DNA of 64,000 nucleotides from Corynebacterium suedekumii (GCF_030252185.1 NZ_CP126970.1:1302001-1366000); one strand, 5' to 3'. Counted from the first letter of the stretch, positions 1-10,254 are shown. The notes: a model not told the origin generated them from the sequence alone. A program made the numbers and translations.

Positions 1-1
1 C

Positions 2-856
2 GCCGTCAAGAAGCGCAACGAGGACAACCCGGGCATGCACGCCTGGCTCGAGGAGACCGACGCCGAGGTGGTCCTCCTGCAGGAGGTCCGCGCCACCGTC
101 GACGAATCCGTCAAGGCCCTCCAGCCGGCCCTCGACGCCGGCTGGCACTACGTCGGCGCCCCTGCGGCGGCGAAGGGCCGCGCCGGGGTGGGCATTCTCT
201 CCCGGGCACCGCTTGACGACGTTCGCGTCGGCTTCGGTTCCTTCCCCGATTCCGGCCGCTGGCTCGAGGGCACCTACGAGGGCGTGCGCGTCGCCTCCCT
301 CTACCTGCCCTCCGGCTCCGCGGGCACGGAGAAGCAGGACGAGAAGTACCGCTTCCTCGACGAGTTCAGCGACATCCTCGACCAGCGCGCCGACGAGTTC
401 GGCGACATGGTCATCGGCGGCGACTGGAACATCTGCCACCGACGCGAGGACCTGAAGAACTGGAAGACCAACCAGAAGAAGTCCGGTTTCCTGCCCGACG
501 AGCGCGCCTTCATGGACTCCGTCTTCGGCGCCTTCCCGGAGGAGACCAGCCAGGAGAAGCCGGGCCTGGGTGAGTACTTCGGCGTCGTGGACTACGAGGG
601 CCGCACCGTGCGCACCGCCGCGACGCAGCCCCGCTGGTTCGACGTGGCGCGCAGGCTCCAGCCCGAGGGCGACGGCCCTTACACCTGGTGGACCTTCCGC
701 GGGCAGGCCTTCAACAACAACGCCGGCTGGCGCATCGACTACCAGGCCGCCACCGCGTCCATGCTCGAGCGCGCCGAGCGCTCCTGGGTCGACCGGGCCC
801 CGACCGTGGAGACCCGCTGGTCCGACCACTCGCCGCTCAACGTCACCTACCGGTAG
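2..856 (+). CDS. xth: Exodeoxyribonuclease III, 5' end outside window
   Basis: DNA-repair exonuclease/AP endonuclease of the endonuclease-exonuclease-phosphatase fold. The reading frame is open from base 2, and residues before the first internal ATG (base 35) still look like family sequence, so the true start lies upstream. Counting from that ATG, visible motifs are the metal-binding Glu in LLQEVRA (residues 14-20), GDWNICH (129-135, catalytic Asp and Asn), a WRIDY segment, and the terminal SDH (263-265). The stop is 4 bases before the next gene, so the two are probably cotranscribed. Identification is firm; only the N-terminal strand is missing. Confidence 0.93.
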   Translation, partial: AVKKRNEDNPGMHAWLEETDAEVVLLQEVRATVDESVKALQPALDAGWHYVGAPAAAKGRAGVGILSRAPLDDVRVGFGSFPDSGRWLEGTYEGVRVASLYLPSGSAGTEKQDEKYRFLDEFSDILDQRADEFGDMVIGGDWNICHRREDLKNWKTNQKKSGFLPDERAFMDSVFGAFPEETSQEKPGLGEYFGVVDYEGRTVRTAATQPRWFDVARRLQPEGDGPYTWWTFRGQAFNNNAGWRIDYQAATASMLERAERSWVDRAPTVETRWSDHSPLNVTYR

Positions 857-860
857 CGGC

Positions 861-1670
861 ATGGACGCGATCGACACCGCCCAGCTGCTGGTGGTCACCT
901 TCATCATCGGCATCACCGCTGAGGCGATCACCGCGGCGCTGGCCGCCGGCCGTCAGCGGATGGACCTGTTCGGTGTCCTCGCGCTCGCGGCACTCACCGC
1001 CCTCGGCGGCGGCACGATCCGCGACATCCTCCTCGACTCCTACCCGCTGAGGTGGGTGGCGGAGCCGCGGTACCTCATCATCGTGGTCGTCGCCGCGCTG
1101 GTGACGGTGGCGCTGTCCTTCCTCATGCACTACTTCCGCCGGCTCTTCCTGCTTGCCGACGCCGTCGGCCTAGCCACCTTCTCCGTCATCGGCACCCAGG
1201 TGGCCCTCGACCTCGGCCACGGATTCGTCATCGCCTGCGTCGCCGCCGTGGTCAACGGCGTGTCCGGCGGCGTGCTCCGCGACCTCATATCCGACCGGGT
1301 CCCCCTGGTGTTCTCCAGGGAGCTCTACGCCTCCATCTCCGTGCTCGCCACCATCACCTACGTCGGCCTGCTGGAACTGGGACTCTCGGAGAACTGGGTC
1401 ATCGTCATCACCCTCATCGTCGCCTTCACCGTCCGCGTCATCGCCATGTACCGCGGCTGGCACCTGCCGGTGTTCGACTACCGGGGCGCCGAGCAGCCCG
1501 TCGATCCCCGACTGAGCATGTCCTACCAGTACATGCGCCGTGGCCTGCGCGCCGCCCGCCGTCGCACCCACTTCGACATCACGCGCTACCGACTGCTCGA
1601 CCGCAACCGGGGCGGGCAACCCCCTGAGGAGCAGAGCTGGGGGCCGGACGGGGAAACCGGTCCCCGCTGA
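861..1670 (+). CDS. TRIC/YicG-family (UPF0126) membrane channel
   Basis: Predicted trimeric intracellular cation channel-type protein, 269 aa. About seven hydrophobic segments fill residues 1-205, and the family's two glycine-rich repeats are present: GGGTIRD at 49-55 and SGGVLRD at 135-141, reflecting the internal duplication. A hydrophilic Arg-rich tail of about 60 residues follows. The open frame extends upstream inside xth, but ATG 861 fits the family N-terminus and sits 4 bases after the xth stop. Ion specificity in corynebacteria is not known to me. Confidence 0.88.
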   Translation: MDAIDTAQLLVVTFIIGITAEAITAALAAGRQRMDLFGVLALAALTALGGGTIRDILLDSYPLRWVAEPRYLIIVVVAALVTVALSFLMHYFRRLFLLADAVGLATFSVIGTQVALDLGHGFVIACVAAVVNGVSGGVLRDLISDRVPLVFSRELYASISVLATITYVGLLELGLSENWVIVITLIVAFTVRVIAMYRGWHLPVFDYRGAEQPVDPRLSMSYQYMRRGLRAARRRTHFDITRYRLLDRNRGGQPPEEQSWGPDGETGPR

Positions 1671-1739
1671 CACCTCGCCTGCTACCATGTTCACGACATA
1701 TGTCGGCGTTGTGACCAACAGAAGAGAAGTGGAAAGAAC

Positions 1740-3060
<1,321 letters not shown>

Positions 3061-3072
3061 GCCCCACCGATC

Positions 3073-3106
3073 GGGTGAATCGGCTGTTCAGGGCTTCGAT
3101 TCACCC
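3073..3106 (+). terminator. trpS terminator hairpin
   Basis: GGGTGAATCG / CGATTCACCC, 10-bp perfect stem with a 14-base loop, starting 13 bases after the trpS stop. Confidence 0.6.
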
Positions 3107-3200
3107 CCACGGTACGTGCTGAGGGTGCAAACCCGCCCGGATTTCCCTACCGTTGGTGTGTCAACCATAGGGATTTTTCACGGCAAGGGAAGGACGGCTC

Positions 3201-4289
3201 GTGGCCACCACCACCCACGCGGACGAGCGGTATACCGACGAGTACGGCATTGAGCGGGACCGGGACGACGAGCCGGGCGCCGTCGACAAGGTCCGCGACA
3301 AGTCCGAGTTCGTCGACCACCTCATGCGGATGCAGGACCGCTACACCTCCATGGGCGGCAACCAGTACTCCGCCGGCATCACCTACTTCTCCGTCCTGGC
3401 GATCTTCCCCATCCTCATGCTCGTCGTCGCGGCCGCCGCCGCGGTGCTGGCCAACCGGCCCGAACTGCTCACCCAGCTGCAGGAACAGATCGCCGAGTCC
3501 GTCAGCGGTGAGATGGGCACCCTCATCAACGACATCCTCGCCACCGCCATCGAACAGCGCGGCGCCGTCGCCGGCATCGGCGCCCTGACCACCCTGTGGT
3601 CCGGCCTGGGCTGGATGAACAACCTCCGCTACGGCGTGTCCAAGATGTGGAAGGTCGACCCCACGGCCGTGGGCAACTTCGTCAAGAACAAGGCCGCCGA
3701 CCTGCTCGGCCTCATCGGCCTCATCATCGCCTTCATCATCGCCTTCAGCGTCACCGCAATCGGCAACTCCGGCCTCACCACCTCCCTCCTCGACCTGATC
3801 GGCCTCGGTGACGTCCCCGGCATCCGCTTCATCACCGCCATCATCGCCATCCTCGTCGGCGTGCTGGCCAACTTCCTCGTCATGGCGTGGATGGTGTTCT
3901 ACCTGCCGCGCACCAAGGTCCCCCGCCGCCCCGGCCTCCAGGCCGCGTTCATCGGCGCCATGGCCTTCGAGGTGATCAAGCAGCTCGGCTCCCTGTTCTT
4001 CTCCAACGCGCTGTCCAACCCCGCCGGCGCCACCTTCGGCCCCATCATCGGCCTCATGGTCGTGTTCTACCTCGTGTGGCGCGTGGTCATGTACATCTCC
4101 GCCTGGGCCGCCACCGACGAGGAGTCCCTCCGCATGGCACAGGCACCCTCCCCGGAGCCCGCCATCATCCGCGTGCGCCAGGAGATCAACCACGCCCCCG
4201 ACGCCCGCACCACCGGCGCCGCCGTCGGCGTCGGCGCCGCCCTCGGTGCCGCCGGTGCCGGCCTCATCGCACTGCTGACCCGCAAGTAG
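3201..4289 (+). CDS. YihY/BrkB-family inner membrane protein
   Basis: Integral membrane protein of the YihY/virulence factor BrkB family (often misnamed ribonuclease BN), 362 aa. A charged N-terminal region (1-45) precedes six hydrophobic helices spanning roughly residues 55-300; family segments visible include the YSAGITYFSVLAIFP region near residue 56 and WSGLGWMNNLRYG near 132. A low-complexity Ala/Gly helix closes the protein (333-358). GTG start is set by AAGGGAAGGA a few bases upstream. Molecular function is not established. Confidence 0.87.
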   Translation: MATTTHADERYTDEYGIERDRDDEPGAVDKVRDKSEFVDHLMRMQDRYTSMGGNQYSAGITYFSVLAIFPILMLVVAAAAAVLANRPELLTQLQEQIAESVSGEMGTLINDILATAIEQRGAVAGIGALTTLWSGLGWMNNLRYGVSKMWKVDPTAVGNFVKNKAADLLGLIGLIIAFIIAFSVTAIGNSGLTTSLLDLIGLGDVPGIRFITAIIAILVGVLANFLVMAWMVFYLPRTKVPRRPGLQAAFIGAMAFEVIKQLGSLFFSNALSNPAGATFGPIIGLMVVFYLVWRVVMYISAWAATDEESLRMAQAPSPEPAIIRVRQEINHAPDARTTGAAVGVGAALGAAGAGLIALLTRK

Positions 4290-4392
4290 GCGGGGCCTCG
4301 GGCTCGGGGTTGAATCAGGGCGAATCCCGATGGTCAGCGTCCACCCGGGTTCGTAGGCTGGTGTCCACAACGAACCACAGGAAGGCCCCACC

Positions 4393-5328
4393 GTGAACGA
4401 CCAGACCATCGATCTCTACGCACTGTTCAACCTCGACCGCGAGGCCACCAGCCGAGAACTGGGCCTGCTCGTCCTGGCCCGGGACGCCGACCTGGAGAAC
4501 AAGGGTGTGCCCGCCACCGACCATCGGCGCCGCCAGCTCGAGACCGCCTACGGGGTTCTCTCCGAGGAGGCCACCCGACGCACCTACGACGATGCCCTCG
4601 GCGCCCGCCTGCAACTGACGTGGCCCGAACTGGAGCACCTGGGTAGCTTCGGTGAGCTGCCCGACGCGAACCTCTTCCCGGGGTCTGCGCAATCACCGGG
4701 ACAGTCACCGGGGCAGCCACAGTCTCAGTCCCCGTTCGGCTATCCGATGGGCACCCCGTCGCCGCCGACCGCCGCCTACCCGGGTTCATACCCGGGCGGG
4801 CCCGGTGCCGTCGGCTCCACCGCCGCCTCCTCTTTCGGGTACCCGACCGGCCCGGTCGACTACTCCTCCCAGGTGCCCGCCCAGCAGTACGGCGTTCACC
4901 CCTACCCGGACCGGCCGTCCGCTGGTCTGCGCCTGGGCATGACGCTCCTGGACTCGCTCGCGGCCGTCTCCGTCGCCGGTGTGGCGAGCCTGATGTTCTC
5001 CTTCAACGACACCCTCGCCGGGATCGCCGCCGCCGTCGTCTCCCTGGCCTACTTCATCGGCCTCGAGGCCTACACCGGTGCCACCCCGGTCAAGCACCTG
5101 TTCGGCTACCAGGTCCGCGACCTGCAGACCGGTGCCAAGCCCTCCCTGGAGCAGTCCGCCAAGCGCTACTGGTGGCGCATCGTCGGCTACCTGCCGGTCC
5201 TGGGCACCATCGTGGCTTTTGTCGGCATGATCGTCATCGGTTCGTCCATCAACTCGGCGAACCAGTTCATCGGCGTCCACGACCGCTGGGCCGGTGTCGA
5301 GGTCGTGCGCAAGCGCAACCGGGCGTAG
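4393..5328 (+). CDS. J-domain-like / RDD-domain membrane protein
   Basis: 311 aa in three parts: a J-domain-like helical region (about 5-68, with ETAYGVLSE and ARRTYDD-like features but no HPD tripeptide, so not a working DnaJ co-chaperone), a Pro/Gln/Gly/Ser linker (about 95-175), and a C-terminal RDD domain with about three membrane helices (about 178-305). RDD proteins are membrane proteins of mostly unknown function. GTG start follows AGGAAGG. It ends 22 bases from the convergent dacB-like gene. Confidence 0.8.
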   Translation: MNDQTIDLYALFNLDREATSRELGLLVLARDADLENKGVPATDHRRRQLETAYGVLSEEATRRTYDDALGARLQLTWPELEHLGSFGELPDANLFPGSAQSPGQSPGQPQSQSPFGYPMGTPSPPTAAYPGSYPGGPGAVGSTAASSFGYPTGPVDYSSQVPAQQYGVHPYPDRPSAGLRLGMTLLDSLAAVSVAGVASLMFSFNDTLAGIAAAVVSLAYFIGLEAYTGATPVKHLFGYQVRDLQTGAKPSLEQSAKRYWWRIVGYLPVLGTIVAFVGMIVIGSSINSANQFIGVHDRWAGVEVVRKRNRA

Positions 5329-5349
5329 CCGGCAGCGGAGAACGGCGCG

Positions 5350-6636
5350 CTACCGCTGCGCGTGCCTACCCGACTGCCGGTTCAACCGCCGGGTGATCAC
5401 CAGCGCCAGGGCGGCGAGGACGGCCACGGCGACCACGGCGATGATGCCGGGGACCAGCCACTGGGAGCGTGCTGAATCCTGGGCGTGGACGCCGGGTTCG
5501 TCCACGGCCTCGCCGTCGAGTTCCGGTGCGGGCGTCGGGGTCGCTGACGGACCGTCGACGGCCACGGGCTCGAGGAGGCCGACACCCTCACCCTCGGGGA
5601 TCTCGTAGGCCTGGTTGAGCAGCAGCTGGGCCTGCTCCCAGGGGCGGGCCTTGTCGGTGGTGGTGTCGAGGATGACAGTGAACAGGCGACGGTCGTCTCG
5701 GTTCATGGCGCCGACGAAGGTGTGGTTCGCGTCGTCGGTGTAGCCGGTCTTACCGCCGATGCCGTCGGGGTCGTTGAGGAACAGGCCGTTGTCGTTCCAC
5801 ACCTCGTAGCCGGGCAGGTCGTCGTATCCGGGGAAGGGGATGTGGTCGGTGTCGACGATCCGGAAGAAGCCGGGCCGGGAGTACGCCTCCCGGTAGATCA
5901 GGCCCATGTCGTAGGCGGAGGTGGACATGCCGGGGGAGTCGAGGCCGGAGTAGCTGGCGGCGCGGGTGTCGGTGGTGCCCAGGTCGCGGGCGAGTTCGTT
6001 GATCTCCCGGAGGACGACCTCGTCGCCGCCGAGTTCCTGGGCCAGGGCGTGGGCGGCGTCATTGCCGGAGACCAGCAGCAGGCCGTGGAGCAGCTGGTCC
6101 ACGGTGTAGCGGCCACCGGCACCGATGCCCACGGCGGAGCCGATCTGCCCGGCGGATTCCTCGGAGACGGTCACCTCGTCGGTGAGGGTGAGATTGTCCA
6201 GGGCCAGCAGTGCCAGCAGCACCTTGATGATGCTCGCCGGCCGGTAGCGGCCGTGCGGGTCCTTCGCGGCGACGATCTCCCCGGTGTCCATGTCCGCGAC
6301 CAGCCACGCGCTGGCCAGGACCTCCTCGGGCACGTCGAAACCGTCGGGCGCGGTGACCCCGCAATTGCCGGCCACCGCGACAGGCAGGGGAGTGGGTACC
6401 GCCTGCCCGGGCACGGGGACCTCGGAGGTGGACTTCGCCTCGGGCGGGGAGACCTGCTGAGGGCATTCGTCGGTGTCCGGGGCGTGCTCCCGGCTGGTGG
6501 TCGGCTCCGACAACTCCGTCCCGGTCGCCGATTCCGGGGGCGTCTCCTGTGCGAGAACGGGACCGACTCCGATCCCGGTGGTCAGGAGGGTCGCGGCGAG
6601 GACCGCGCAGAGGGGACGTGTGAGGGCAGCTTTCAT
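5350..6636 (-). CDS. D-alanyl-D-alanine carboxypeptidase (S11 PBP)
   Basis: Low-molecular-weight penicillin-binding protein that trims peptidoglycan stem peptides outside the membrane; 428 aa. Signal peptide 1-30 (ends GPVLAQ), a variable Pro/Ser/Thr/Glu-rich linker (31-90), then the transpeptidase-like domain with active-site SIIK (135-138), SGN (190-192) and KTG (296-298). A C-terminal membrane anchor lies at 394-415, followed by basic residues. All three catalytic motifs are intact. Divergent from the adenosine deaminase-like gene with only 38 bases between start codons. Confidence 0.93.
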   Translation of the reverse strand: MKAALTRPLCAVLAATLLTTGIGVGPVLAQETPPESATGTELSEPTTSREHAPDTDECPQQVSPPEAKSTSEVPVPGQAVPTPLPVAVAGNCGVTAPDGFDVPEEVLASAWLVADMDTGEIVAAKDPHGRYRPASIIKVLLALLALDNLTLTDEVTVSEESAGQIGSAVGIGAGGRYTVDQLLHGLLLVSGNDAAHALAQELGGDEVVLREINELARDLGTTDTRAASYSGLDSPGMSTSAYDMGLIYREAYSRPGFFRIVDTDHIPFPGYDDLPGYEVWNDNGLFLNDPDGIGGKTGYTDDANHTFVGAMNRDDRRLFTVILDTTTDKARPWEQAQLLLNQAYEIPEGEGVGLLEPVAVDGPSATPTPAPELDGEAVDEPGVHAQDSARSQWLVPGIIAVVAVAVLAALALVITRRLNRQSGRHAQR

Positions 6637-6645
6637 GGCCAGCCC

Positions 6646-6667
6646 ATCCTAAGCCTGTGGTTACCAT
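6646..6667. promoter_or_regulatory. Back-to-back leaderless promoters
   Basis: Minus-strand TAGGAT (6651-6646) lies 9 bases before the carboxypeptidase ATG; plus-strand TACCAT (6662-6667) lies 7 bases before ATG 6675. Two divergent -10 boxes fit within 38 bases, so the core promoters must overlap. Confidence 0.5.
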
Positions 6668-6674
6668 GGACCGC

Positions 6675-7679
6675 ATGTACGACTCTCCCGTCATCAGCCC
6701 GGAACACAAGAATGCCGCCCGCGACATCATCGCGCGCCTGCCCAAGGTGGATCTCCACCATCATCTGGAGGGCACCGACGGTGTCGATCCGGCTGAGCTC
6801 CAGACCCCGGACGCGCTGACGTCAGCGGTCACCCGCGCGGTCGTCGCCCTGGCGGAGGACAACGTCGTTTATGTCGAGCTGCGTCTGTCGCCGGAGTTCT
6901 ACACCGCCGGCGGCCTCACACTCCGGGAGGTCGTCGACTGTGCGGTCAGCGGCATCGAGGCCGCCCGCGCGCAGGCCCCGACCATGGACGCCCGCCTCAT
7001 CCTCACCGCGATGCGCGGCACGGGGCTGCTTGCCGACGTCGCCGAGCTCACCGTCGCCACCCACGGCGACGTGGTCGTCGGATTCGACGTGGCCGGGCCC
7101 GAGGAGGAACAGGACCCGCTCACCGGGTACGCCGAGGCGTTCGCCTCGCTGCGGAAGAACTACGTGCCCGTGACGGTCCACGCCGGCCTGCACGGCGGGA
7201 TCGACGCCGTGGCCGATGCTGTCCAGGACGGGGCGACCCGACTGTCGCACGCCACACACATGGTCGATGACTTCAGCGTCGACATCGAGGGCATCGTCCC
7301 CGGCCGGGTCTCCGCCTGGGTCCGCGACCGCCACATCGTGGTCGAATCCGCCCCGCTGCTCGAGGTGGAGCTCGGTGCCGCCGACGAACTCGGCGACCAC
7401 CCGCTGCCCCTGTTCCAGCAACTCGGCTTCACCTGTGCCGTGACCACCGGCAACGCCGCGGCGGGCACGATGACGGACCAGTTCCTGGCACTGGCGGACA
7501 CGTTCGGCTACGGGCTGGAGGAGTTCTTCGAGGTCACCGTCGCGGCCGTGAACAACGCATTCATCAGCCAGGAGGAGCGCCAGCGCCTGCTGGAGACGGT
7601 CATCCTCCCGGCCTACGAGGAACTCGCGGATCCGGAGGCCGGTCTCGTCGGTGATCCGGACGAGGAGGACGAGAGCTGA
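6675..7679 (+). CDS. Adenosine deaminase homologue lacking catalytic residues
   Basis: 334 aa, clearly of the adenosine/AMP deaminase fold (metal-binding HxH at H28/H30 in VDLHHHLEG, H169, H192; C-terminal FGYGLEEF). Key catalytic positions are lost: the family HAGE is HAGL (169-172), so the proton-donor Glu is Leu; the C-terminal (N/S)TDD/TDN motif is TGN (258-260), so the catalytic/metal Asp is gone. The segment between the HxH motif and the first barrel strands is also shortened by roughly 50 residues. It therefore probably does not deaminate adenosine. Start chosen from the leaderless promoter spacing; GTG 6657 and ATG 6666 are alternatives. Confidence 0.8.
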   Translation: MYDSPVISPEHKNAARDIIARLPKVDLHHHLEGTDGVDPAELQTPDALTSAVTRAVVALAEDNVVYVELRLSPEFYTAGGLTLREVVDCAVSGIEAARAQAPTMDARLILTAMRGTGLLADVAELTVATHGDVVVGFDVAGPEEEQDPLTGYAEAFASLRKNYVPVTVHAGLHGGIDAVADAVQDGATRLSHATHMVDDFSVDIEGIVPGRVSAWVRDRHIVVESAPLLEVELGAADELGDHPLPLFQQLGFTCAVTTGNAAAGTMTDQFLALADTFGYGLEEFFEVTVAAVNNAFISQEERQRLLETVILPAYEELADPEAGLVGDPDEEDES

Positions 7680-7742
7680 TCGTGCACACCGGCGACTACC
7701 GGGACCGGCGCCGGGTCGGGTGGGCGCCACCTGACACAGACC

Positions 7743-7798
7743 CGCGCATCTGAGGCTGACACACACCGGAACCGGCGTTTCTCAGCCCCGGATGCGCG
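7743..7798. terminator. Bidirectional terminator between convergent genes
   Basis: CGCGCATC and GGCTGA pair with TCAGCC and GATGCGCG across a 22-base loop, lying between two convergent genes. No marked T tract. Confidence 0.5.
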
Positions 7799-7818
7799 GA
7801 TCGGGGACAGGGACGGGA

Positions 7819-9048
7819 TCAGAACTTGGAGAAACGCTTGACCAGCATCTCCTCCAGCTCCTTCCAGCCCTCGGCGTGGTCGGTGTAGGGCTTGGAGGGG
7901 ACGTAGCCGGAGGTCTCGGTGGAGCCGAGCATGTAGGAGATGTAGTCCTGCATCCGCGGGTTTGCCAGGAAGTAGGAGTTGAGCGAGTCGTCGTCGGCCC
8001 AGTCGGCGGCGTCGGCGAACAGTTCGTAGCCGCGGGACATCTGCTCGGTGTCCACGGCCTCGGGACCCTTCTCGATGTCGCTGACCAGCCCTGAGTAGGA
8101 GTACGAGTTGATCGGGTGGACCTCCACCTCAAGCTCACCGGCGTTGGCGGCCAGCTGCAGGTCGGGCCAGGTGGCGGTGGGGGCGAGGTCATGCTCGTCG
8201 TTCTCCACCATCCAGCGCACCAGCTGGCGGGTGGTGGGGAAGGTGTACAGCTCGCCGTAGCGGCCGAGGAAGACGGGGTTGCCGTCGAGGTAGGTGCGCA
8301 GGGTGTAGACGGACTTGCCCTGGATGGCGATCTTCACCGGGTCGATGCCGGCCGCGGCCCACGGGGTGGAGTCGTAGGGGTCGGCCTGTTCCTTGGCCTC
8401 CTTGGCGGCGAGCTCCTCCTTCTCGCGGGCTTCGGTGGCGGCGGCCACGGCGGCGTCGATACGCGAGGAGGCGTCAGCCGACGCATCGGTGTCGATGTCC
8501 ACGACCCGGACCTGCTCGTCGAGTGCGGTGACCACCTTTGGCCAGTTGCTCAGGACGGCGCGGCCGACGGCCGACCACTCGCCGGGGCCGTGCTCGCCGG
8601 AGTAGTGCTCGGAACCGCGGGCGACGTTGCCCAGGACGGAGTGGGAGGCGAAGAACAGCACCGCGTCATCGGCGGCCGTGACCTCGCCGAGGCTGCGGGC
8701 GACGGAGAAGACACGGTCGAGGGAGGAGACGTTCTCGTGCGACGGGCGGCCCGCGAGGTAGGCGGGGGCGCCGATGATGTCGATCTCGTCCTTCGGGCGC
8801 GGCACGACGCGGTCCGCCGGGCGGGTCTGGAACGCCTTCCACTTCGGGTGCGAGGTGAGGTCGTGCTGCTTGCCGGACTCGATGAAGGTGAGCAGGTCGG
8901 CGGGGGAGCGGAAGACCAGTACGTGGTCATCGTCGCCCAGGAACGCCTGCCATTCGGAGCCGTGTTCCTTCCACGTCGGCGCCCAGAGGGTGTAGAAGTC
9001 CCCCTCGGTGAGAGACAGACGGACGGGGACGATTTCACGGGTGCTCAT
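7819..9048 (-). CDS. Conserved hypothetical protein with duplicated domain
   Basis: 409 aa, soluble, acidic, no signal peptide, function unknown to me. It contains an internal repeat: residues 19-70 (YTLWAP...FLGDDDHVLVF...SGKQHDLTSHPKW) and 247-294 (SVYTLRTY...FLGRYGELYTF...NDEHDLAPTATW) share the same spacing and pattern, separated by a charged Ala/Glu/Lys helix (about 198-222). The open frame extends 64 codons further upstream but that part overlaps the neighbouring gene and is unlike protein; ATG 9048 is preceded by TAGGAT at 8 bases. Confidence 0.75.
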   Translation of the reverse strand: MSTREIVPVRLSLTEGDFYTLWAPTWKEHGSEWQAFLGDDDHVLVFRSPADLLTFIESGKQHDLTSHPKWKAFQTRPADRVVPRPKDEIDIIGAPAYLAGRPSHENVSSLDRVFSVARSLGEVTAADDAVLFFASHSVLGNVARGSEHYSGEHGPGEWSAVGRAVLSNWPKVVTALDEQVRVVDIDTDASADASSRIDAAVAAATEAREKEELAAKEAKEQADPYDSTPWAAAGIDPVKIAIQGKSVYTLRTYLDGNPVFLGRYGELYTFPTTRQLVRWMVENDEHDLAPTATWPDLQLAANAGELEVEVHPINSYSYSGLVSDIEKGPEAVDTEQMSRGYELFADAADWADDDSLNSYFLANPRMQDYISYMLGSTETSGYVPSKPYTDHAEGWKELEEMLVKRFSKF

Positions 9049-9056
9049 GGGCCACG

Positions 9057-9062
9057 ATCCTA
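9057..9062 (-). promoter_or_regulatory. -10 box of leaderless promoter (409-aa gene)
   Basis: TAGGAT on the minus strand, 8 bases before ATG 9048. Confidence 0.45.
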
Positions 9063-9079
9063 CCGAAGTGCCCGCGCGT

Positions 9080-9976
9080 TTATCCTGTTGGACGCCAGAA
9101 ACCCTTGAACGCCATCCCCATGTTCGAGGTGCGCACCGGATTCGTCTGCACCGGGTCCCCGGCCTCCACCATCTTCCCGTCGCCGGCGTACATGGCCACG
9201 TGCCCGTCCCACACCGCCAGATCACCCGGCTGCAGCTCATCGGCGCTGACCTGGCGGCCGACGGTCTGGTCCTCCGCCAGCCGCGGTATCTCCACCCCGG
9301 CCTGCCGGTACGCCCACTGCGTCAGCCCGCTGCAGTCGAAACCGCTTGTCGACGTCCCGCCCCACACGTACGGCGTCCCCTGCACGCTCAAGGCGGCGGC
9401 GACCGCCGCCTCACCCGCCCCGGACGGGGCGTCCCCGGGCTCGTCCTGCGTCTCAGGTGTCTCCGGTGTGGGAGTCTCCTGCGGTGGGGCAGTCATGTCC
9501 GCCGCCCGCAGCTGCTCGCTGTGGGAGGTCTGACTGATCTGCTCGAGGTCGGCGGTGAGCGGTTCCAGCTCGGAGGTCAAGCCGGTGATCCTGTCGATCG
9601 CCGCCTGCAGGAACGTCTGCCCCAGGTGCGTGAGCTGGGTGATGCTCGCCGCCCGGGCGCCGGGGACCGGTGAGATGAGACCGGGCAGCAGTGGCAGGGC
9701 CTGACGGACGAGCTCACCGGCGAGGTCGAGCAAGGACTCGCGGGCCGCTCCCACGAGCGATGACGCCGTCCCCACCAGGTCGTCGATCCTTCCCCGGTCC
9801 GCCGTCACCGCGGTGGCCACCTCGATGAGACGCGCCCCGCCGTCGGAGTCCTGGGCGATCATGTCCGCCAGCGGGCGGGCGGCCTGGAAGTCCGGCAGCG
9901 GGCCCAGCGAGATGGCCGGCAGCTCCGGCGGCTCCAGTTCGGCGATGCGGGCCAGCGTGTCCACGATCTCCCTCAT
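9080..9976 (-). CDS. NlpC/P60 peptidase without signal peptide
   Basis: 298 aa. C-terminal NlpC/P60 cysteine peptidase domain (about 188-298) that would cut peptidoglycan peptides: catalytic Cys215 in FDCSGL and His259 in DGHVAMYAGDG. The N-terminal 150 residues are predicted helical (LARIAEL..., LAGELVRQALPLL..., TFLQAAIDRITGL...), joined by a Pro/Thr/Glu linker (162-186). There is no N-terminal hydrophobic signal, although the enzyme's substrate is outside the membrane. It overlaps its upstream partner by 4 bases (ATGA), so the two are translated together. Helical N-terminus plus small helical partner suggests export by a type VII (ESX-4-like) route; that is inference. Confidence 0.82.
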   Translation of the reverse strand: MREIVDTLARIAELEPPELPAISLGPLPDFQAARPLADMIAQDSDGGARLIEVATAVTADRGRIDDLVGTASSLVGAARESLLDLAGELVRQALPLLPGLISPVPGARAASITQLTHLGQTFLQAAIDRITGLTSELEPLTADLEQISQTSHSEQLRAADMTAPPQETPTPETPETQDEPGDAPSGAGEAAVAAALSVQGTPYVWGGTSTSGFDCSGLTQWAYRQAGVEIPRLAEDQTVGRQVSADELQPGDLAVWDGHVAMYAGDGKMVEAGDPVQTNPVRTSNMGMAFKGFWRPTG

Positions 9977-10254
9977 GCCCGCCTCCCCAGCTCAGCAGCG
10001 AAGGCCCGGTCGGTGTCCACGGCCGCGGTGACGGCGGAGGCGGAATCCTCCGCCAGCTGCCGCGCCCGGTCATGCACGGCACGGGTCTGTGCATCCACCC
10101 CGGTCAGGGCCCGGTGGAGCGCGTCAGAGAAGCGGGCGAGGGCGGGCGAATCGGGAACGTGGAGGGTCGGGGTCGTCGGTGTGGTCAGGGCGGCGCCGAG
10201 CAGATCGCCGGCGAGCGCCCGGGCGTGGTCGGGGTCGAAGTCGAAGGTCCTCAT
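9973..10254 (-). CDS. Small helical protein, partner of NlpC/P60
   Basis: 93 aa, mostly helical with a Pro/Thr-rich break near residues 26-37; no hydrophobic segment. Size and helix-turn-helix layout resemble WXG100/ESX-type proteins, but I see no WxG motif, so family membership is not proven. Translationally coupled to the NlpC/P60 gene by an ATGA overlap, which argues that the products act as a pair. Divergent from upp. Confidence 0.65.
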   Translation of the reverse strand: MRTFDFDPDHARALAGDLLGAALTTPTTPTLHVPDSPALARFSDALHRALTGVDAQTRAVHDRARQLAEDSASAVTAAVDTDRAFAAELGRRA

